Shown: piece by piece, positions 26,022 to 35,432 of the stretch
Layout of the letters: every line of letters begins with the position of its first letter
Numbering within the stretch: position 1 is the stretch's first letter
From: Saccharolobus caldissimus
GTDB taxonomy: Archaea > Thermoproteota > Thermoprotei_A > Sulfolobales > Sulfolobaceae
Reading direction: 5' to 3'
Assembly (NCBI RefSeq): GCF_020886315.1
Contig: NZ_AP025226.1
Location: forward strand, 1 to 64,000
DNA: 64,000 nucleotides
Position numbers and translations under genes: made by a program
The notes under the pieces: model-generated
Database searches by the model: none
Told to the model about the DNA's origin: nothing
Seen by the model: only the letters and a program-made list of their open reading frames with translations

Positions 26022-28607
26022 CTCTCTTCTATCTTCAGCTAGTACTACATCAGAATGCCCCTTAACAATGATGCTATGTGAGAACGGGCTCGGAATATTA
26101 GTTGGACCAAACACGGAGACCTTTATTTCACCTTCTTGAACTTTTCTAAGTATTTCTTTAGCCCTGATTATATCCATATAGTCTTCTAATATCTCTCTAA
26201 TGGTCTCCTTAAGCACTGGAAAGTTTTCGATTTCTTTTACAGCATTAAGTAAGATCTCAGAATTTAATTCCCTCCTTTCTAGACTTGTATCCTTGCCTTT
26301 ATATTTCCTTAACAACATAAAAGATCTTTCTGCACAATGCCTAAATCGTCTTTTAAGCATTTCAGTTCTCATCACAGCCTTACTTACTATTTCATATACA
26401 TTTTCTGGAGTAACTTTCGTAAATAAGGATTTTATATCATAATTTTCAACACTAGTATCTCTTTTCAAGCTTAATGCAAACCCATTATCTGTAACAGAAA
26501 TCTTTACATCAGCTTTCAAATCATTACTTAACATATAAGCAAATGCCCTAGATAAAGCATCTAAGGCCCTTCTGCCATATAAAGCGTGAAATATAAAATT
26601 CCTAATATCTTCCTCATCATAAATTTCAATTAAAATTAAATTATCTGCAGGTATAATTCCATTAGTAAATAAATATTGCTCCATAATATAAGTGTAAATA
26701 GATAAAGCTGCTGACCTACTAATATCATATTCTTTGGCAATAATTTCTAAAATTTCCTCCTTTTTCACTCCTTTAGTTATTAATTCTGCAATATTTCTTC
26801 TAAATTTACCTATTTCTAAAGCAGATTCATAAGCTAATGGTAACATTTCAGAAAACCAACTTGGTACTGTAGGTCTCTGCCCTGCAGCCTCTTTAACTAT
26901 TATTCTTGGACCCCTGCTCCCAATAAATTCATAAGTTCTTCCTCCCAATACGAAAATATCGCCAGGAGAGAGAATTTCAACGAACTCTTCTTCTAGATTA
27001 CCAACATACTTACCAGATTCTGTAAAAACCTCTATCAAAGCCTCATCTGGAATAGTTCCACTATTCATGAAGAATATCATTCTACTTCCCTTTTTAGGGT
27101 AAATTATATTGTCTTTTATCCTCACTTTAGAATAGACGTTCTTTAACTCTACACCAAATGATTCACCATTTAGATATTTTAAAACAGAAAGGTATTCGTT
27201 TTCGGGAAGATTACTAAAATTATAGGAATTTCTTAATATGTTAAACAGCTCATCTTTATCTATAGGAGAAATTAAACTTGCTGCAACTATAAGTTGAGAT
27301 AATACGTCTAAAGGATTTCTTGGAATATTAATACTGTCAATTTTTCTTTCTCTTGCTAGCTTTGCTAATACTGTACATTCCACTAAATCATCCCTATCCA
27401 CTACAATAATTCTTCCTTTGCTAATGTTACGAATATGATGACCCGCCCTTCCTATCCTCTGAAGCAATCTGCTGACACTCTTAGGACTACTAAGTAATAT
27501 TACCAAATCTATATATCCTATATCAATTCCTAATTCTAAACTAGTTGAAGATACAACTACTTTTAAAAGACCCTTTTTCAATTTGTCTTCGACTTCTAAT
27601 CTTACGTTTCTACTTAAACTACTATGATGTGCTTCTATTACATCTGCATTGAATGCCTTCTCTTTTTCAGCTAATTTTCTTAACTTATAGGCAACCCTTT
27701 CTGTTGCGTGTCTAGTATTTGTAAAAATTAAGGTAGTTCTATGTTTCTTTATCTCTTCTAAAATAGTCTTATATATCCCATCCTCAACTTCCTGCTCAGA
27801 CGAATGAATTAAATCTTTAACTGGAGAGATCACCTTAATATCAATAGGTTTTACAAACCTCGCATCTACTATTCTACACTCTCTATTTTTACCTACTAAA
27901 AATTGTGCAACTTCCTCTAAAGGAGATACTGTAGCACTTAAACCTATTCTTATAAATTCTTTTTTAGTTATAAGAGCTCTGAATATTTCTAACATACCAG
28001 ATAAATATGCACCCCTTTTACTGTTAGCTAACTCATGAATTTCGTCTACAATAACCCATTTTACCTCAGTTAACTTTTGACTAAATTTAGGAGAAGTAAT
28101 AGATATTCCAAAGGATTCGGGAGTTGTTATTAAAATATGAGGTGGTTTTCTTAGCATTTTCTGTTTCTCATAAGATGTAGTATCACTAGTCCTTATTCCA
28201 ACTCTTATATCTGGTAATTTAGGATTGATCTGCTTTAGCTCATTTAATGGTTCAAGTAAATTTCTTTGCATATCATTATTTAAAGCTCTTAGAGGAGAGA
28301 TGTAAATAGCATATACCTTATCTTCTAACTCGTTATTCTCTCCCATCTCAAACAGAGAGTCTAAGATCCCTAAAAATGCTGCTAATGTTTTCCCACTTCC
28401 AGTTGGACTAGATACCAAAACATTGTAATTCTGTTTAATCAGTGGTATTGAAGCACGTTGAGGTGGAGTAAACGTGCCATATTTACTTTTAAACCACTCC
28501 ATTACGTAAGGTCTTAGTAATTTAGCTATCTCCTCATCTGTATAGAAGTAAGTATAACTCAACCCATATTGTGTTTTAAATAATCCTTTTAAAAATACTT
28601 CTTTCAT
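25938..28607 (-). CDS. hel112: Lhr-type superfamily 2 helicase, Hel112 homolog
   Basis: An 889-residue SF2 helicase with Walker A VSSPTGSGKTLAAF, DEAH-type VDEIHELANS, SAT in GLSATVSPLEE, and motif VI LLQRIGRAGHH. The Lhr core and winged-helix region follow, with a C-terminal extension. The length and its place after the ups genes match S. solfataricus Hel112 and S. acidocaldarius Saci_1500. The latter was reported to unwind Holliday-junction-like DNA and to be needed for UV survival. It is the last gene of the DNA-processing cluster and overlaps the glycosyltransferase gene by 4 bases. Confidence 0.93.
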   Translation of the reverse strand: MKEVFLKGLFKTQYGLSYTYFYTDEEIAKLLRPYVMEWFKSKYGTFTPPQRASIPLIKQNYNVLVSSPTGSGKTLAAFLGILDSLFEMGENNELEDKVYAIYISPLRALNNDMQRNLLEPLNELKQINPKLPDIRVGIRTSDTTSYEKQKMLRKPPHILITTPESFGISITSPKFSQKLTEVKWVIVDEIHELANSKRGAYLSGMLEIFRALITKKEFIRIGLSATVSPLEEVAQFLVGKNRECRIVDARFVKPIDIKVISPVKDLIHSSEQEVEDGIYKTILEEIKKHRTTLIFTNTRHATERVAYKLRKLAEKEKAFNADVIEAHHSSLSRNVRLEVEDKLKKGLLKVVVSSTSLELGIDIGYIDLVILLSSPKSVSRLLQRIGRAGHHIRNISKGRIIVVDRDDLVECTVLAKLARERKIDSINIPRNPLDVLSQLIVAASLISPIDKDELFNILRNSYNFSNLPENEYLSVLKYLNGESFGVELKNVYSKVRIKDNIIYPKKGSRMIFFMNSGTIPDEALIEVFTESGKYVGNLEEEFVEILSPGDIFVLGGRTYEFIGSRGPRIIVKEAAGQRPTVPSWFSEMLPLAYESALEIGKFRRNIAELITKGVKKEEILEIIAKEYDISRSAALSIYTYIMEQYLFTNGIIPADNLILIEIYDEEDIRNFIFHALYGRRALDALSRAFAYMLSNDLKADVKISVTDNGFALSLKRDTSVENYDIKSLFTKVTPENVYEIVSKAVMRTEMLKRRFRHCAERSFMLLRKYKGKDTSLERRELNSEILLNAVKEIENFPVLKETIREILEDYMDIIRAKEILRKVQEGEIKVSVFGPTNIPSPFSHSIIVKGHSDVVLAEDRRELMKKLHDKVIEFLRQKGINIDLSYTSI

Positions 28608-29977
28608 AATCCTTTAATAAATGCTACAAAAGTGTAAAGGTAAGCTACAGAGTAATATAGCAACCAAATAAAGATTAATAAATTATCATGAAGCAAGTAA
28701 ACAATTGATGAGAGTACAAAGAGTGCCCCAAAGACTAATATTGGATATCCAATGTTACTCTTTGCCTTTTTGCCTTTTGGAGTCACTATATAAGTTCTGA
28801 CTTTTTTAAATGCTTTAAGCGTACTAATTAAAAGAAACGGCGAAATAGCAACAGTATAGGCAGATAGCCTACCTAACGCTTTCACTGCTGAAATGTAATT
28901 CAATCCCATCTTTTTCGCATTAGATAAGAATATATAAACGTATATAGAAAGGGTTAATGCCCAGAAGATAAATAATGGTAAATAAAGGTTACATTTAAAA
29001 TCTAGAAATGAGAAGACGGTAAGTGCTAACGCTCCAAGGAAAGTTAATATTATAGGTATATATTGTAATAGATATATTATTATCTCTATTTTTTGATAAA
29101 ATTTAATTCTACTTTTTATAATAAATTTAAATCTTCTAATTAATACTTCTATCGTACCCATAGCCCATCTGCTTTGTTGAACATAAAATGATATTAAATT
29201 ATCAGGAACTTCTACAAAAACTGGCGACGATGATGCACAAATCCTAAATCCTTTATTTATTAGTCTAGCTCCTAATTCATAATCGTCTTGAATCATAGTA
29301 TAATCCCATGCATTAACTTTTTCTAATACTTCACGTTTATATATTGTACCACAACCTATTGGTAGCACTTTTAAACCCAGTTTGTCGCGTCCTCTTAAAA
29401 TTGATTGACTAGTTAGCACTGTAGATACCATTAATGCCTTTGCTAAAGAGGAATAAGGATTTGAAGAATATCCATGCCACTCCATAGTTATTGCATCACA
29501 ACCTAAAGTAATCATTTGAGAATAAGCCTTAATTAGTGAATCTTCATTAATTCTTGCATCTACGTCTAATGTTAAGATTAGATCCCCACTACTCTTTTCG
29601 AAACCATATGTTAATGCACCACTTTTATAACCTAATTTCTTTTCCCTTCTAAATATTTTAACATTTAAGTCTGAAGGTATAACTAAAGATCTCATGAGCT
29701 CATTAAAGTACTTCTCGTCATCATCTGATACTATTATTATTTCCATTTTACTTTTATCCCATTTTGCTTTGTATAGATTATCTATTAATCCTTGAATTAT
29801 TTCTATTTTCTCGCCTTTTGTAGGAACTATTATAGATAATTTCGGCAATGAGAAGAAACCATTTACTGCATTAATGTATATATCCTTCTTACCGAATAAA
29901 TAGAAGATTATCTGATTCCAAACTACTATAGAAGGTATTACTAAAATAGCTAAATTCAGTAAGAGACTAACTATCAT
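28604..29977 (-). CDS. Membrane glycosyltransferase, family 2, in ups island
   Basis: A 457-residue family GT2 enzyme with an N-terminal anchor (LLLNLAILVIPSIVVWNQIIFYL), a GT-A domain (LSIIVPTKGEK, DLILTLDVDARIN as the DxD motif, and the QQSRWAMG stretch typical of processive GT2 enzymes), and four or five C-terminal membrane segments (residues about 295-455). It occupies the place of Saci_1499 between the ParB-like and helicase genes. Its substrate is unknown; a role in surface glycans or pilin glycosylation is possible. It overlaps both neighbours by a few bases, so it is translated from the same message. Confidence 0.9.
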   Translation of the reverse strand: MIVSLLLNLAILVIPSIVVWNQIIFYLFGKKDIYINAVNGFFSLPKLSIIVPTKGEKIEIIQGLIDNLYKAKWDKSKMEIIIVSDDDEKYFNELMRSLVIPSDLNVKIFRREKKLGYKSGALTYGFEKSSGDLILTLDVDARINEDSLIKAYSQMITLGCDAITMEWHGYSSNPYSSLAKALMVSTVLTSQSILRGRDKLGLKVLPIGCGTIYKREVLEKVNAWDYTMIQDDYELGARLINKGFRICASSSPVFVEVPDNLISFYVQQSRWAMGTIEVLIRRFKFIIKSRIKFYQKIEIIIYLLQYIPIILTFLGALALTVFSFLDFKCNLYLPLFIFWALTLSIYVYIFLSNAKKMGLNYISAVKALGRLSAYTVAISPFLLISTLKAFKKVRTYIVTPKGKKAKSNIGYPILVFGALFVLSSIVYLLHDNLLIFIWLLYYSVAYLYTFVAFIKGL

Positions 29978-30530
29978 CTATAGATACTGGAGATTGGTGA
30001 ATAATAAATTCATACACATGTCGTGTAGTCTTAGGAGGAAATCTTAAACCCCTATTAGCAATATCAATTACATCACTTTTACTTATTAGAGGTGGTTTAA
30101 GATCCCCATTAATATCTTTTATTACATTAATTTTAATCGATAATAAGAAACTTTCTATTGCCTCAAGCCTCCAGTATAGTCTATATAAACTTATGTCACA
30201 AATTTTAATAAGGTCAAACTTAGCACATATGTTACCATTCGAAGTTAAGGATGACAATATAGATTTTACCGCATTAGGTTTAGAGAATTTCCTATACCAT
30301 ATATCTACATATATTTTAGAAGAATTATAGTTAACGTAAATCACTGGTATTTTACGTAAAGATAAAAGAAGTGAAGCAGTATGTCTATGATGACCATCTA
30401 AAATAACATGAGTGTTAGAGTCCACTATAATGGGTTTCATCTGTCTGGTCTTACTTATTTCAAATAATAAACTAGATACTTTGTCTAATAAAACGTCCTC
30501 ATGAGGAATTAGATATCTAGGATTTTCCAT
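29967..30530 (-). CDS. ParB/SerK-superfamily protein of the ups island
   Basis: Started at ATG 30530 (MENPRYLIPHEDVLLDKVS); a GTG 21 bases earlier is possible but lengthens the overlap with the endonuclease gene. The 187-residue protein has the ParB/sulfiredoxin-fold signature VDSNTHVILDGHHRHTASLLL. In S. acidocaldarius the gene at this position (Saci_1498, ParB-like) is needed for DNA transfer after UV. The same DGHHR signature is found in ADP-dependent serine kinase SerK and in ParB CTPases, so nuclease, nucleotide-hydrolase or kinase activity are all possible. Confidence 0.85.
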   Translation of the reverse strand: MENPRYLIPHEDVLLDKVSSLLFEISKTRQMKPIIVDSNTHVILDGHHRHTASLLLSLRKIPVIYVNYNSSKIYVDIWYRKFSKPNAVKSILSSLTSNGNICAKFDLIKICDISLYRLYWRLEAIESFLLSIKINVIKDINGDLKPPLISKSDVIDIANRGLRFPPKTTRHVYEFIIHQSPVSIDDS

Positions 30531-31206
30531 TTCGATGTGAGTAGTACTCACAGCATTCTTTAATTACACATGTATCACATAAAGGTTTTCTTGCTTTACA
30601 AGTTTGTCTGCCATGTGCTATTAAGAGATGATGTAAACGAAGTAGATCATTTCCCTTAAAGAGATCTAATAAAGCTGAGGACGTTTTAGAGTAATTAGCG
30701 TTTGTAGGTACTATGCCTAACCTTTTACTAACTCTCATTATATGAGTATCAACAGGGAAAAATTTGTAATTTTTACAGGTTAATAGAACTACATCGGCAG
30801 TCTTTTCACCTATGCCCTCAAATTTAAGTAATTCATTCTTAGCTTTTTCAGCTTCCATATTTATTATATTTTCTATAGATCCCCCATAATTATTAAGTAT
30901 ATGCTGAGAGATTTCCTTTATTCTTCTAGCTTTAGTTTTATAAAGACCTGCTACTCTAATAGCAGATTCTATAGTATCTAAGGACGTTGAAGCTAAATTA
31001 TTGGGTGAAACACCTATTTCCCTTTCTAAATTTTGATACGCCTTAAGTGCTGACTTATCTGTAGAATTCTGAGATAAAATGGTAGCTATTAAAACTTTAA
31101 AACAATCTTTATATTTTATCCAGACATAGTATGCTATATAGTCCTCCTCTCTAATTTTATAGGTCTCGTTAAGTCTATCATAAACCGTTTTAGGCTCACA
31201 ACGCAT
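30517..31206 (-). CDS. nth: Endonuclease III of the ups island
   Basis: A 229-residue HhH-GPD base-excision enzyme. The helix-hairpin-helix is LLKFEGIGEKTADVVLL (catalytic Lys in EKTADV), the catalytic Asp is in FFPVDTHIMRVSKRLG and an iron-sulfur cluster is held by CKARKPLCDTCVIKECC. The homolog at this place (Saci_1497) nicks UV-damaged DNA. Its ATG lies 26 bases from the centre of a CTTATAAG box and is probably leaderless. The 3' end overlaps the ParB-like gene by 14 bases. Confidence 0.95.
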   Translation of the reverse strand: MRCEPKTVYDRLNETYKIREEDYIAYYVWIKYKDCFKVLIATILSQNSTDKSALKAYQNLEREIGVSPNNLASTSLDTIESAIRVAGLYKTKARRIKEISQHILNNYGGSIENIINMEAEKAKNELLKFEGIGEKTADVVLLTCKNYKFFPVDTHIMRVSKRLGIVPTNANYSKTSSALLDLFKGNDLLRLHHLLIAHGRQTCKARKPLCDTCVIKECCEYYSHRNGKS

Positions 31207-31227
31207 GAGTAAGAATAAGCATTTAGC

Positions 31228-31235
31228 CTTATAAG
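31228..31235. promoter_or_regulatory. Palindromic TATA box shared by nth and a divergent wHTH gene
   Basis: CTTATAAG is a perfect palindrome. Its centre lies about 26 bases from the nth ATG on the minus strand and about 30 bases from the ATG of the divergent regulator, so one box could serve both leaderless genes. No other TATA-like sequence of similar quality lies in the 55-bp gap. Confidence 0.55.
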
Positions 31236-31261
31236 ATATTTTTAGAGGAAAAATAATATTG

Positions 31262-31525
31262 ATGTATGAAATAGGTATAGTGCTTGAGGCTATAAAAAGC
31301 GGTGCAGTAAATCCAGGTGATGTAGTTGTAAGAACTAACCTACCTAGATATGAAGTATTAGCTATATTTCATATTTTGGAAGAGTTAGGACTAATAGAGG
31401 CCATTTATTCTAAGGGTTCACATAAGGCATTCAGACTAACTAAAAAGGGAGAGGAAATTTTAGATGGCTTAAAAAAGGGATATGAAATTGTAATAACTGT
31501 TAAACCTAATTTTGCTCAAACTTGA
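31262..31525 (+). CDS. Small winged-helix regulator inside the ups island
   Basis: An 87-residue winged-helix protein started at ATG 31262 (a TTG one codon earlier is less likely). The recognition region is LPRYEVLAIFHILEELGLIEAIY and the wing is SHKAFRLTKKGEEIL. It is the only plus-strand gene between the ups pilins and the DNA-processing genes and is divergent from nth across a 55-bp gap. It may control nth or the island; target unknown. Its end overlaps upsB by 10 bases, in convergent direction. Confidence 0.75.
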   Translation: MYEIGIVLEAIKSGAVNPGDVVVRTNLPRYEVLAIFHILEELGLIEAIYSKGSHKAFRLTKKGEEILDGLKKGYEIVITVKPNFAQT

Positions 31526-31911
31526 TAATAATAGTAATTATCATTAATACTTAATATTATTGTTGCATTTCCATTAATATATATGTTAGTATGCAATATA
31601 TTATATAATGTGGTAATTTCTCCTGGATAAAGAGTATAATTAACGTGATATGTTATACTCCCTATAATTATCTTATTTATATTTACTGGATAATTACCAT
31701 AATTGTATATAAAAATGCCATTAGATGTAAAATTTAAATTAATCACACTAACTTTCGTTTCAATCTTACTTAAATATATATTATATTGATTATTTATTTG
31801 ATATCTGTTTATATTATATAAATTATAAAAATAGAGATATAGAGGAACAATAAGAGAGATTGTGATTATAATAACAATAAGAGTTGAAAAAATCGAGGAT
31901 ATTCCTTTCAA
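31516..31911 (-). CDS. upsB: Type IV pilin UpsB
   Basis: The class III signal peptide is visible as MKG followed by ISSIFSTLIVIIITISLIVPLY, with cleavage expected after KG by PibD. TTG at 31911 is the likely start: it follows GGTGA by 5 bases and gives the short leader typical of archaeal pilins. A GTG three codons earlier is the alternative. The mature part (about 128 residues) is rich in Asn, Tyr and Ile, as in other Ups pilins. UpsB forms the UV-induced pilus with UpsA, 10 bp upstream. Confidence 0.85.
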   Translation of the reverse strand: MKGISSIFSTLIVIIITISLIVPLYLYFYNLYNINRYQINNQYNIYLSKIETKVSVINLNFTSNGIFIYNYGNYPVNINKIIIGSITYHVNYTLYPGEITTLYNILHTNIYINGNATIILSINDNYYYYQV

Positions 31912-31929
31912 ACAAATCACCTAATTAAT

Positions 31930-32385
31930 TTAATCTATTGACGCTAACACATTTTGCACTATACTATATGGCTTACCATTAGGTAAATGGCCTATAATTT
32001 CAACTGTATAATATTGACCTGCAATTACTTGCCCATTAATTATGGTAATGTTTTGTATGGATTGACCAGGTTCTAATAATATTGGCTTAAATGAAGAACC
32101 TAATGAGGCTACTAAAGTACCGTTATTAACAATTTGTATCTTATCTATATATACTTGAGTACTCCCTACATTAGTAATATAGTATTGTAAATATGCTTGA
32201 TTATCGTTTGGATTTACGTATATACTCAACTGAACCTGCAAATTAGCGTTTTGTGTTAATGAGCTAAACATACCATTAGCATAGGCATAAAGTAGTCCTC
32301 CCAATACTAATGTTATTGCTAAGACAATTACTGTACCTAAAATTGATGACAGACCTTTTGATTTGTGCTTTTTCTCCATTTTCAC
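31930..32385 (-). CDS. upsA: Type IV pilin UpsA
   Basis: A 151-residue prepilin with a charged leader MKMEKKHKSKG, cleavage expected after KG, then LSSILGTVIVLAITLVLGGLLYAYA as the assembly helix. The C-terminal domain is beta-rich with Asn, Gln and Tyr. Ups pili of Sulfolobus form after UV damage and cause species-specific aggregation through surface sugars. TATTATATAT lies just upstream, so upsA may have its own promoter in addition to operon read-through. Confidence 0.88.
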   Translation of the reverse strand: MKMEKKHKSKGLSSILGTVIVLAITLVLGGLLYAYANGMFSSLTQNANLQVQLSIYVNPNDNQAYLQYYITNVGSTQVYIDKIQIVNNGTLVASLGSSFKPILLEPGQSIQNITIINGQVIAGQYYTVEIIGHLPNGKPYSIVQNVLASID

Positions 32386-32497
32386 ACCCGATAGAAATAT
32401 ATAATATTAAGATAGACGCAGATAACCGAAAATTATTTACCTACTTTTTGATCACTTATACACATATAAAGATCTTAAGAAAATTGTATAAATTAGA

Positions 32498-34003
32498 TTA
32501 TATAAATACAATAATAATATTCCCTAAGAAAATAATTATTAACATAGTTAATAACACTGCTAAGAGTAAAGGAAAATTAAATATTGTAAATCTAGATAAT
32601 TTAGCATAAATTATACTAAGTATAATACTGTATATTAAGATGATAAAATCTAAATTTCCAATTGCTTTAATTTTTGACATAAGGCCAAAAGCAAAATACA
32701 GCATTAAAGGCGTCATAATTGACAGCACATGAAATAATTGCAAGCTCTTAAGAATTTTGTTTCTTAAAGCAATATAATTATTCAAAAGTATAGAAGCGTC
32801 CTTGAATGTGAAAGTATCCGCAAAACCTTTTTTTTCTATATTGTCTATAAACTCCAATATTGCGTTTACTGCCCATATGTTAGTCCTGACTTCAGATATT
32901 GGAAGATTTTTTCTTAAATTATTTATTATTTTGTCTAGAAATTTCATGAAATTATGGTTATTAGATCTTATCTTAAATAGAGAACTCCTAATACTATATC
33001 CAAGTCTCACATAATCTGCAATGTCACTTAGGACAGATGGCATGTTATTTAAAATATCATCGCTATACTTTATCTTATAATAAATCAAAAACGAAAAACA
33101 TACAAATAAGGAATACAGAATAACTAATTTGTATGTCAATGAAATATGTAAAAATAATGAAAAGAAAACCGTTATAATTATCGGCAATAAGGCTTTCTTC
33201 TCAGCATTTAGTAAGGTAATCTCATACCCCATGTTAGGTTGAGCTATTACTATGAAAAAGTAAACAACTGGGGATATAATTAATGGAACAAGTAAGGTGA
33301 ATATATTTATTGATGTAGAAATATACTGAAATGCTAGCAATATCATTGGAGTTATAAGATATAAGGTAAATATTATCTCTACAATATCATTGCTTTTATT
33401 TACATAACTTTCAAACAAAGATTTCAAATTATCTAAAGACTCTTCCAGTAAATCCCTTATTCTTTCTGATACGGAAATACCTATTATTTCCCCATTTACA
33501 TAATTCATGTAAATTTTTCCAAGGAAATCAGATTTGTGAACCTTAGCTCTACTTTCCATGGCTGATATTGACGACTTACCTAAAACTTCTACTTCCTTAA
33601 TTAATAATAAGGCTTCTCTCCTCATACCTTTAAATACTTTTGAATTTTTGATCTCTTCAAAAGTTTTATATAAACTTTTTCCAAGTAAGGAATTTACATA
33701 TGCAAAAAGTAAAAATATTGGAATTTCGTTTTCTATAGTTTTTTTCTGTTCTTCTTTTCTAATTTCAGTCGCTATTAGAGGATATAAATATATGAAAACG
33801 CTAATTAAATTAAAGAGAATAAAATATGGACTGAATTTCAATAATATAGTCGATACTATAGCTATTATAGGAATAAAAATAATTAGCTTTATATAATCCT
33901 TTCGTATTTTTTCTATATCATCTCCGTAATATATAATGTTTTCATTAATCTTATCTTTCATTATGTTTAATATTGAAATTTTTTCAAATATTCTTAATTT
34001 CAA
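32498..34003 (-). CDS. upsF: Pilus platform membrane protein UpsF
   Basis: A TadC/ArlJ-like polytopic membrane protein of about 501 residues. Hydrophobic segments are IIFIPIIAIVSTILLKFSPY, FILFNLISVFIYLYPLIA, IIFTLYLITPMILLAFQYI and pairs near the middle and C-terminus. TTG at 34003, 5 bases after GGTGA, is the likely start; a GTG three codons earlier is the alternative. It anchors the pilus machine and works with the ATPase UpsE, whose gene ends about 20 bases inside this frame. Confidence 0.88.
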   Translation of the reverse strand: MKLRIFEKISILNIMKDKINENIIYYGDDIEKIRKDYIKLIIFIPIIAIVSTILLKFSPYFILFNLISVFIYLYPLIATEIRKEEQKKTIENEIPIFLLFAYVNSLLGKSLYKTFEEIKNSKVFKGMRREALLLIKEVEVLGKSSISAMESRAKVHKSDFLGKIYMNYVNGEIIGISVSERIRDLLEESLDNLKSLFESYVNKSNDIVEIIFTLYLITPMILLAFQYISTSINIFTLLVPLIISPVVYFFIVIAQPNMGYEITLLNAEKKALLPIIITVFFSLFLHISLTYKLVILYSLFVCFSFLIYYKIKYSDDILNNMPSVLSDIADYVRLGYSIRSSLFKIRSNNHNFMKFLDKIINNLRKNLPISEVRTNIWAVNAILEFIDNIEKKGFADTFTFKDASILLNNYIALRNKILKSLQLFHVLSIMTPLMLYFAFGLMSKIKAIGNLDFIILIYSIILSIIYAKLSRFTIFNFPLLLAVLLTMLIIIFLGNIIIVFI

Positions 34004-35405
34004 TATTATCACCTATATATAATTTTTTCAAATATTTATTTATCTCTTCTTGATCAGTTATATTTTCATTTAATAAATAATTTAGTATATCAATTCTTCT
34101 TTTTATCTCTTCTATAATTTCACTAATAGGTTTTTCGTAAATCTTTGAAATATAGTTAAGTCTAAAGGACTTTTTCACTAAATACTCTAAATTCTCTGGC
34201 AGAAACTTATTAGAGGAGAAAGACCATCTAAATAATCGTTTAAATTTTAATCCTTTTCTAGAATATTCTAACTCATATATCGATCTTATAATTCTTTTTA
34301 TATTTCCAGAATTATCTCTTAACGAACTTAAAACTATAATCCCCCATAAATTTTGCAGAAATAATCTAGTTATATCCTTATTTAATAAACTAGTTAATCT
34401 AGTTAAAGCCTCTTGTGGATTTCCTGCATGGAATGTAGCTAAAGAGCCGTGACCAGATGATGAAGCGTGAACTAACGCCTCAATTTCTTTACCTCTAACC
34501 TCTCCTATCACAAGATAATCTGGCCTATATCTTAATGATAATTTTGCTAAGTCCATTAAAGAAATTTCAAATTGAGAGGAAATTGTTTGTCTAGCGAAAA
34601 ATCTAATCCAGTTATCATGAATTATGTTAATTTCGGGCGTATCTTCAATCGTCACAATCTTATAAAAAGGATTAATTAAACCTAGTAAAGCATTTAATAG
34701 AGTTGTTTTCCCAGATCCGGTAGCCCCAATGATGAGAAAGAAGGGCTTATAGTCTAACAGATACCATAAGTACGACAACATTAAAGTACTCGCAGAACCA
34801 TTTTTTATAAGTGTTATTGGACTAATAGGTTTTAGGGGAAACTTCCTTATATCAAAGGTAGAACCTGGTAGAGATATCTCTCTAGATACTGTAGCAGCAA
34901 CTCTATGCCCCTCTGGTAAGGAAAACTCAAGATAAGGTTTAGCTATATTTACTGGCTTATCTGCTTTATTAGCTAACTTCTCAATAACCCTTATAACTTC
35001 ATCTTCACTCTTAAAAATAATATTGGTATACAATCTGGGAAACTTAGTTACAATCCTATGAACTACAGTAATAGGATAAGAATAGCCCTTACATTCAATT
35101 TCCTCTACATAAGGATCGGATAAAGGAACCGTTAATTCCTCATAACCTAATTTCTTCTTAATATGATAAGTAAACTTTTCTATGGAGTCTTGTTCATTTA
35201 TGCCCTTATTTTTTAGTAATTTAACTAGTATTTCGTCTATATTTGATTCAGCGGGAAGTGAATATATGTAATTTAAAATTTCGTTAAGTAAATTAATTTC
35301 ATCTCTGTTTAAGTTTGGTTCCTCTATTTTATAGTATCCAATTCCATTTTCCTCATAAATAACTACCTTAGCATCTAATACAGAATACTCTTCCAAAATA
35401 TTCAT
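33984..35405 (-). CDS. upsE: Pilus assembly ATPase UpsE
   Basis: A 473-residue secretion ATPase of the GspE/TadA/ArlI family. Walker A is LIIGATGSGKTTLLNALLG (near residues 226-234); the Asp box is IVTIEDTPEINI; Walker B is YLVIGEVRGKEIEAL; the His box is HASSSGHGSLATFHAGN. It powers pilin assembly at the membrane. The ATG at 35405 lies 27 bp after upsX, and a TTTTTAAAG stretch upstream could be a weak promoter. Confidence 0.95.
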   Translation of the reverse strand: MNILEEYSVLDAKVVIYEENGIGYYKIEEPNLNRDEINLLNEILNYIYSLPAESNIDEILVKLLKNKGINEQDSIEKFTYHIKKKLGYEELTVPLSDPYVEEIECKGYSYPITVVHRIVTKFPRLYTNIIFKSEDEVIRVIEKLANKADKPVNIAKPYLEFSLPEGHRVAATVSREISLPGSTFDIRKFPLKPISPITLIKNGSASTLMLSYLWYLLDYKPFFLIIGATGSGKTTLLNALLGLINPFYKIVTIEDTPEINIIHDNWIRFFARQTISSQFEISLMDLAKLSLRYRPDYLVIGEVRGKEIEALVHASSSGHGSLATFHAGNPQEALTRLTSLLNKDITRLFLQNLWGIIVLSSLRDNSGNIKRIIRSIYELEYSRKGLKFKRLFRWSFSSNKFLPENLEYLVKKSFRLNYISKIYEKPISEIIEEIKRRIDILNYLLNENITDQEEINKYLKKLYIGDNIEIKNI

Positions 35406-35432
35406 ATGTATAATAATTCTCTTTAAAAAGTC

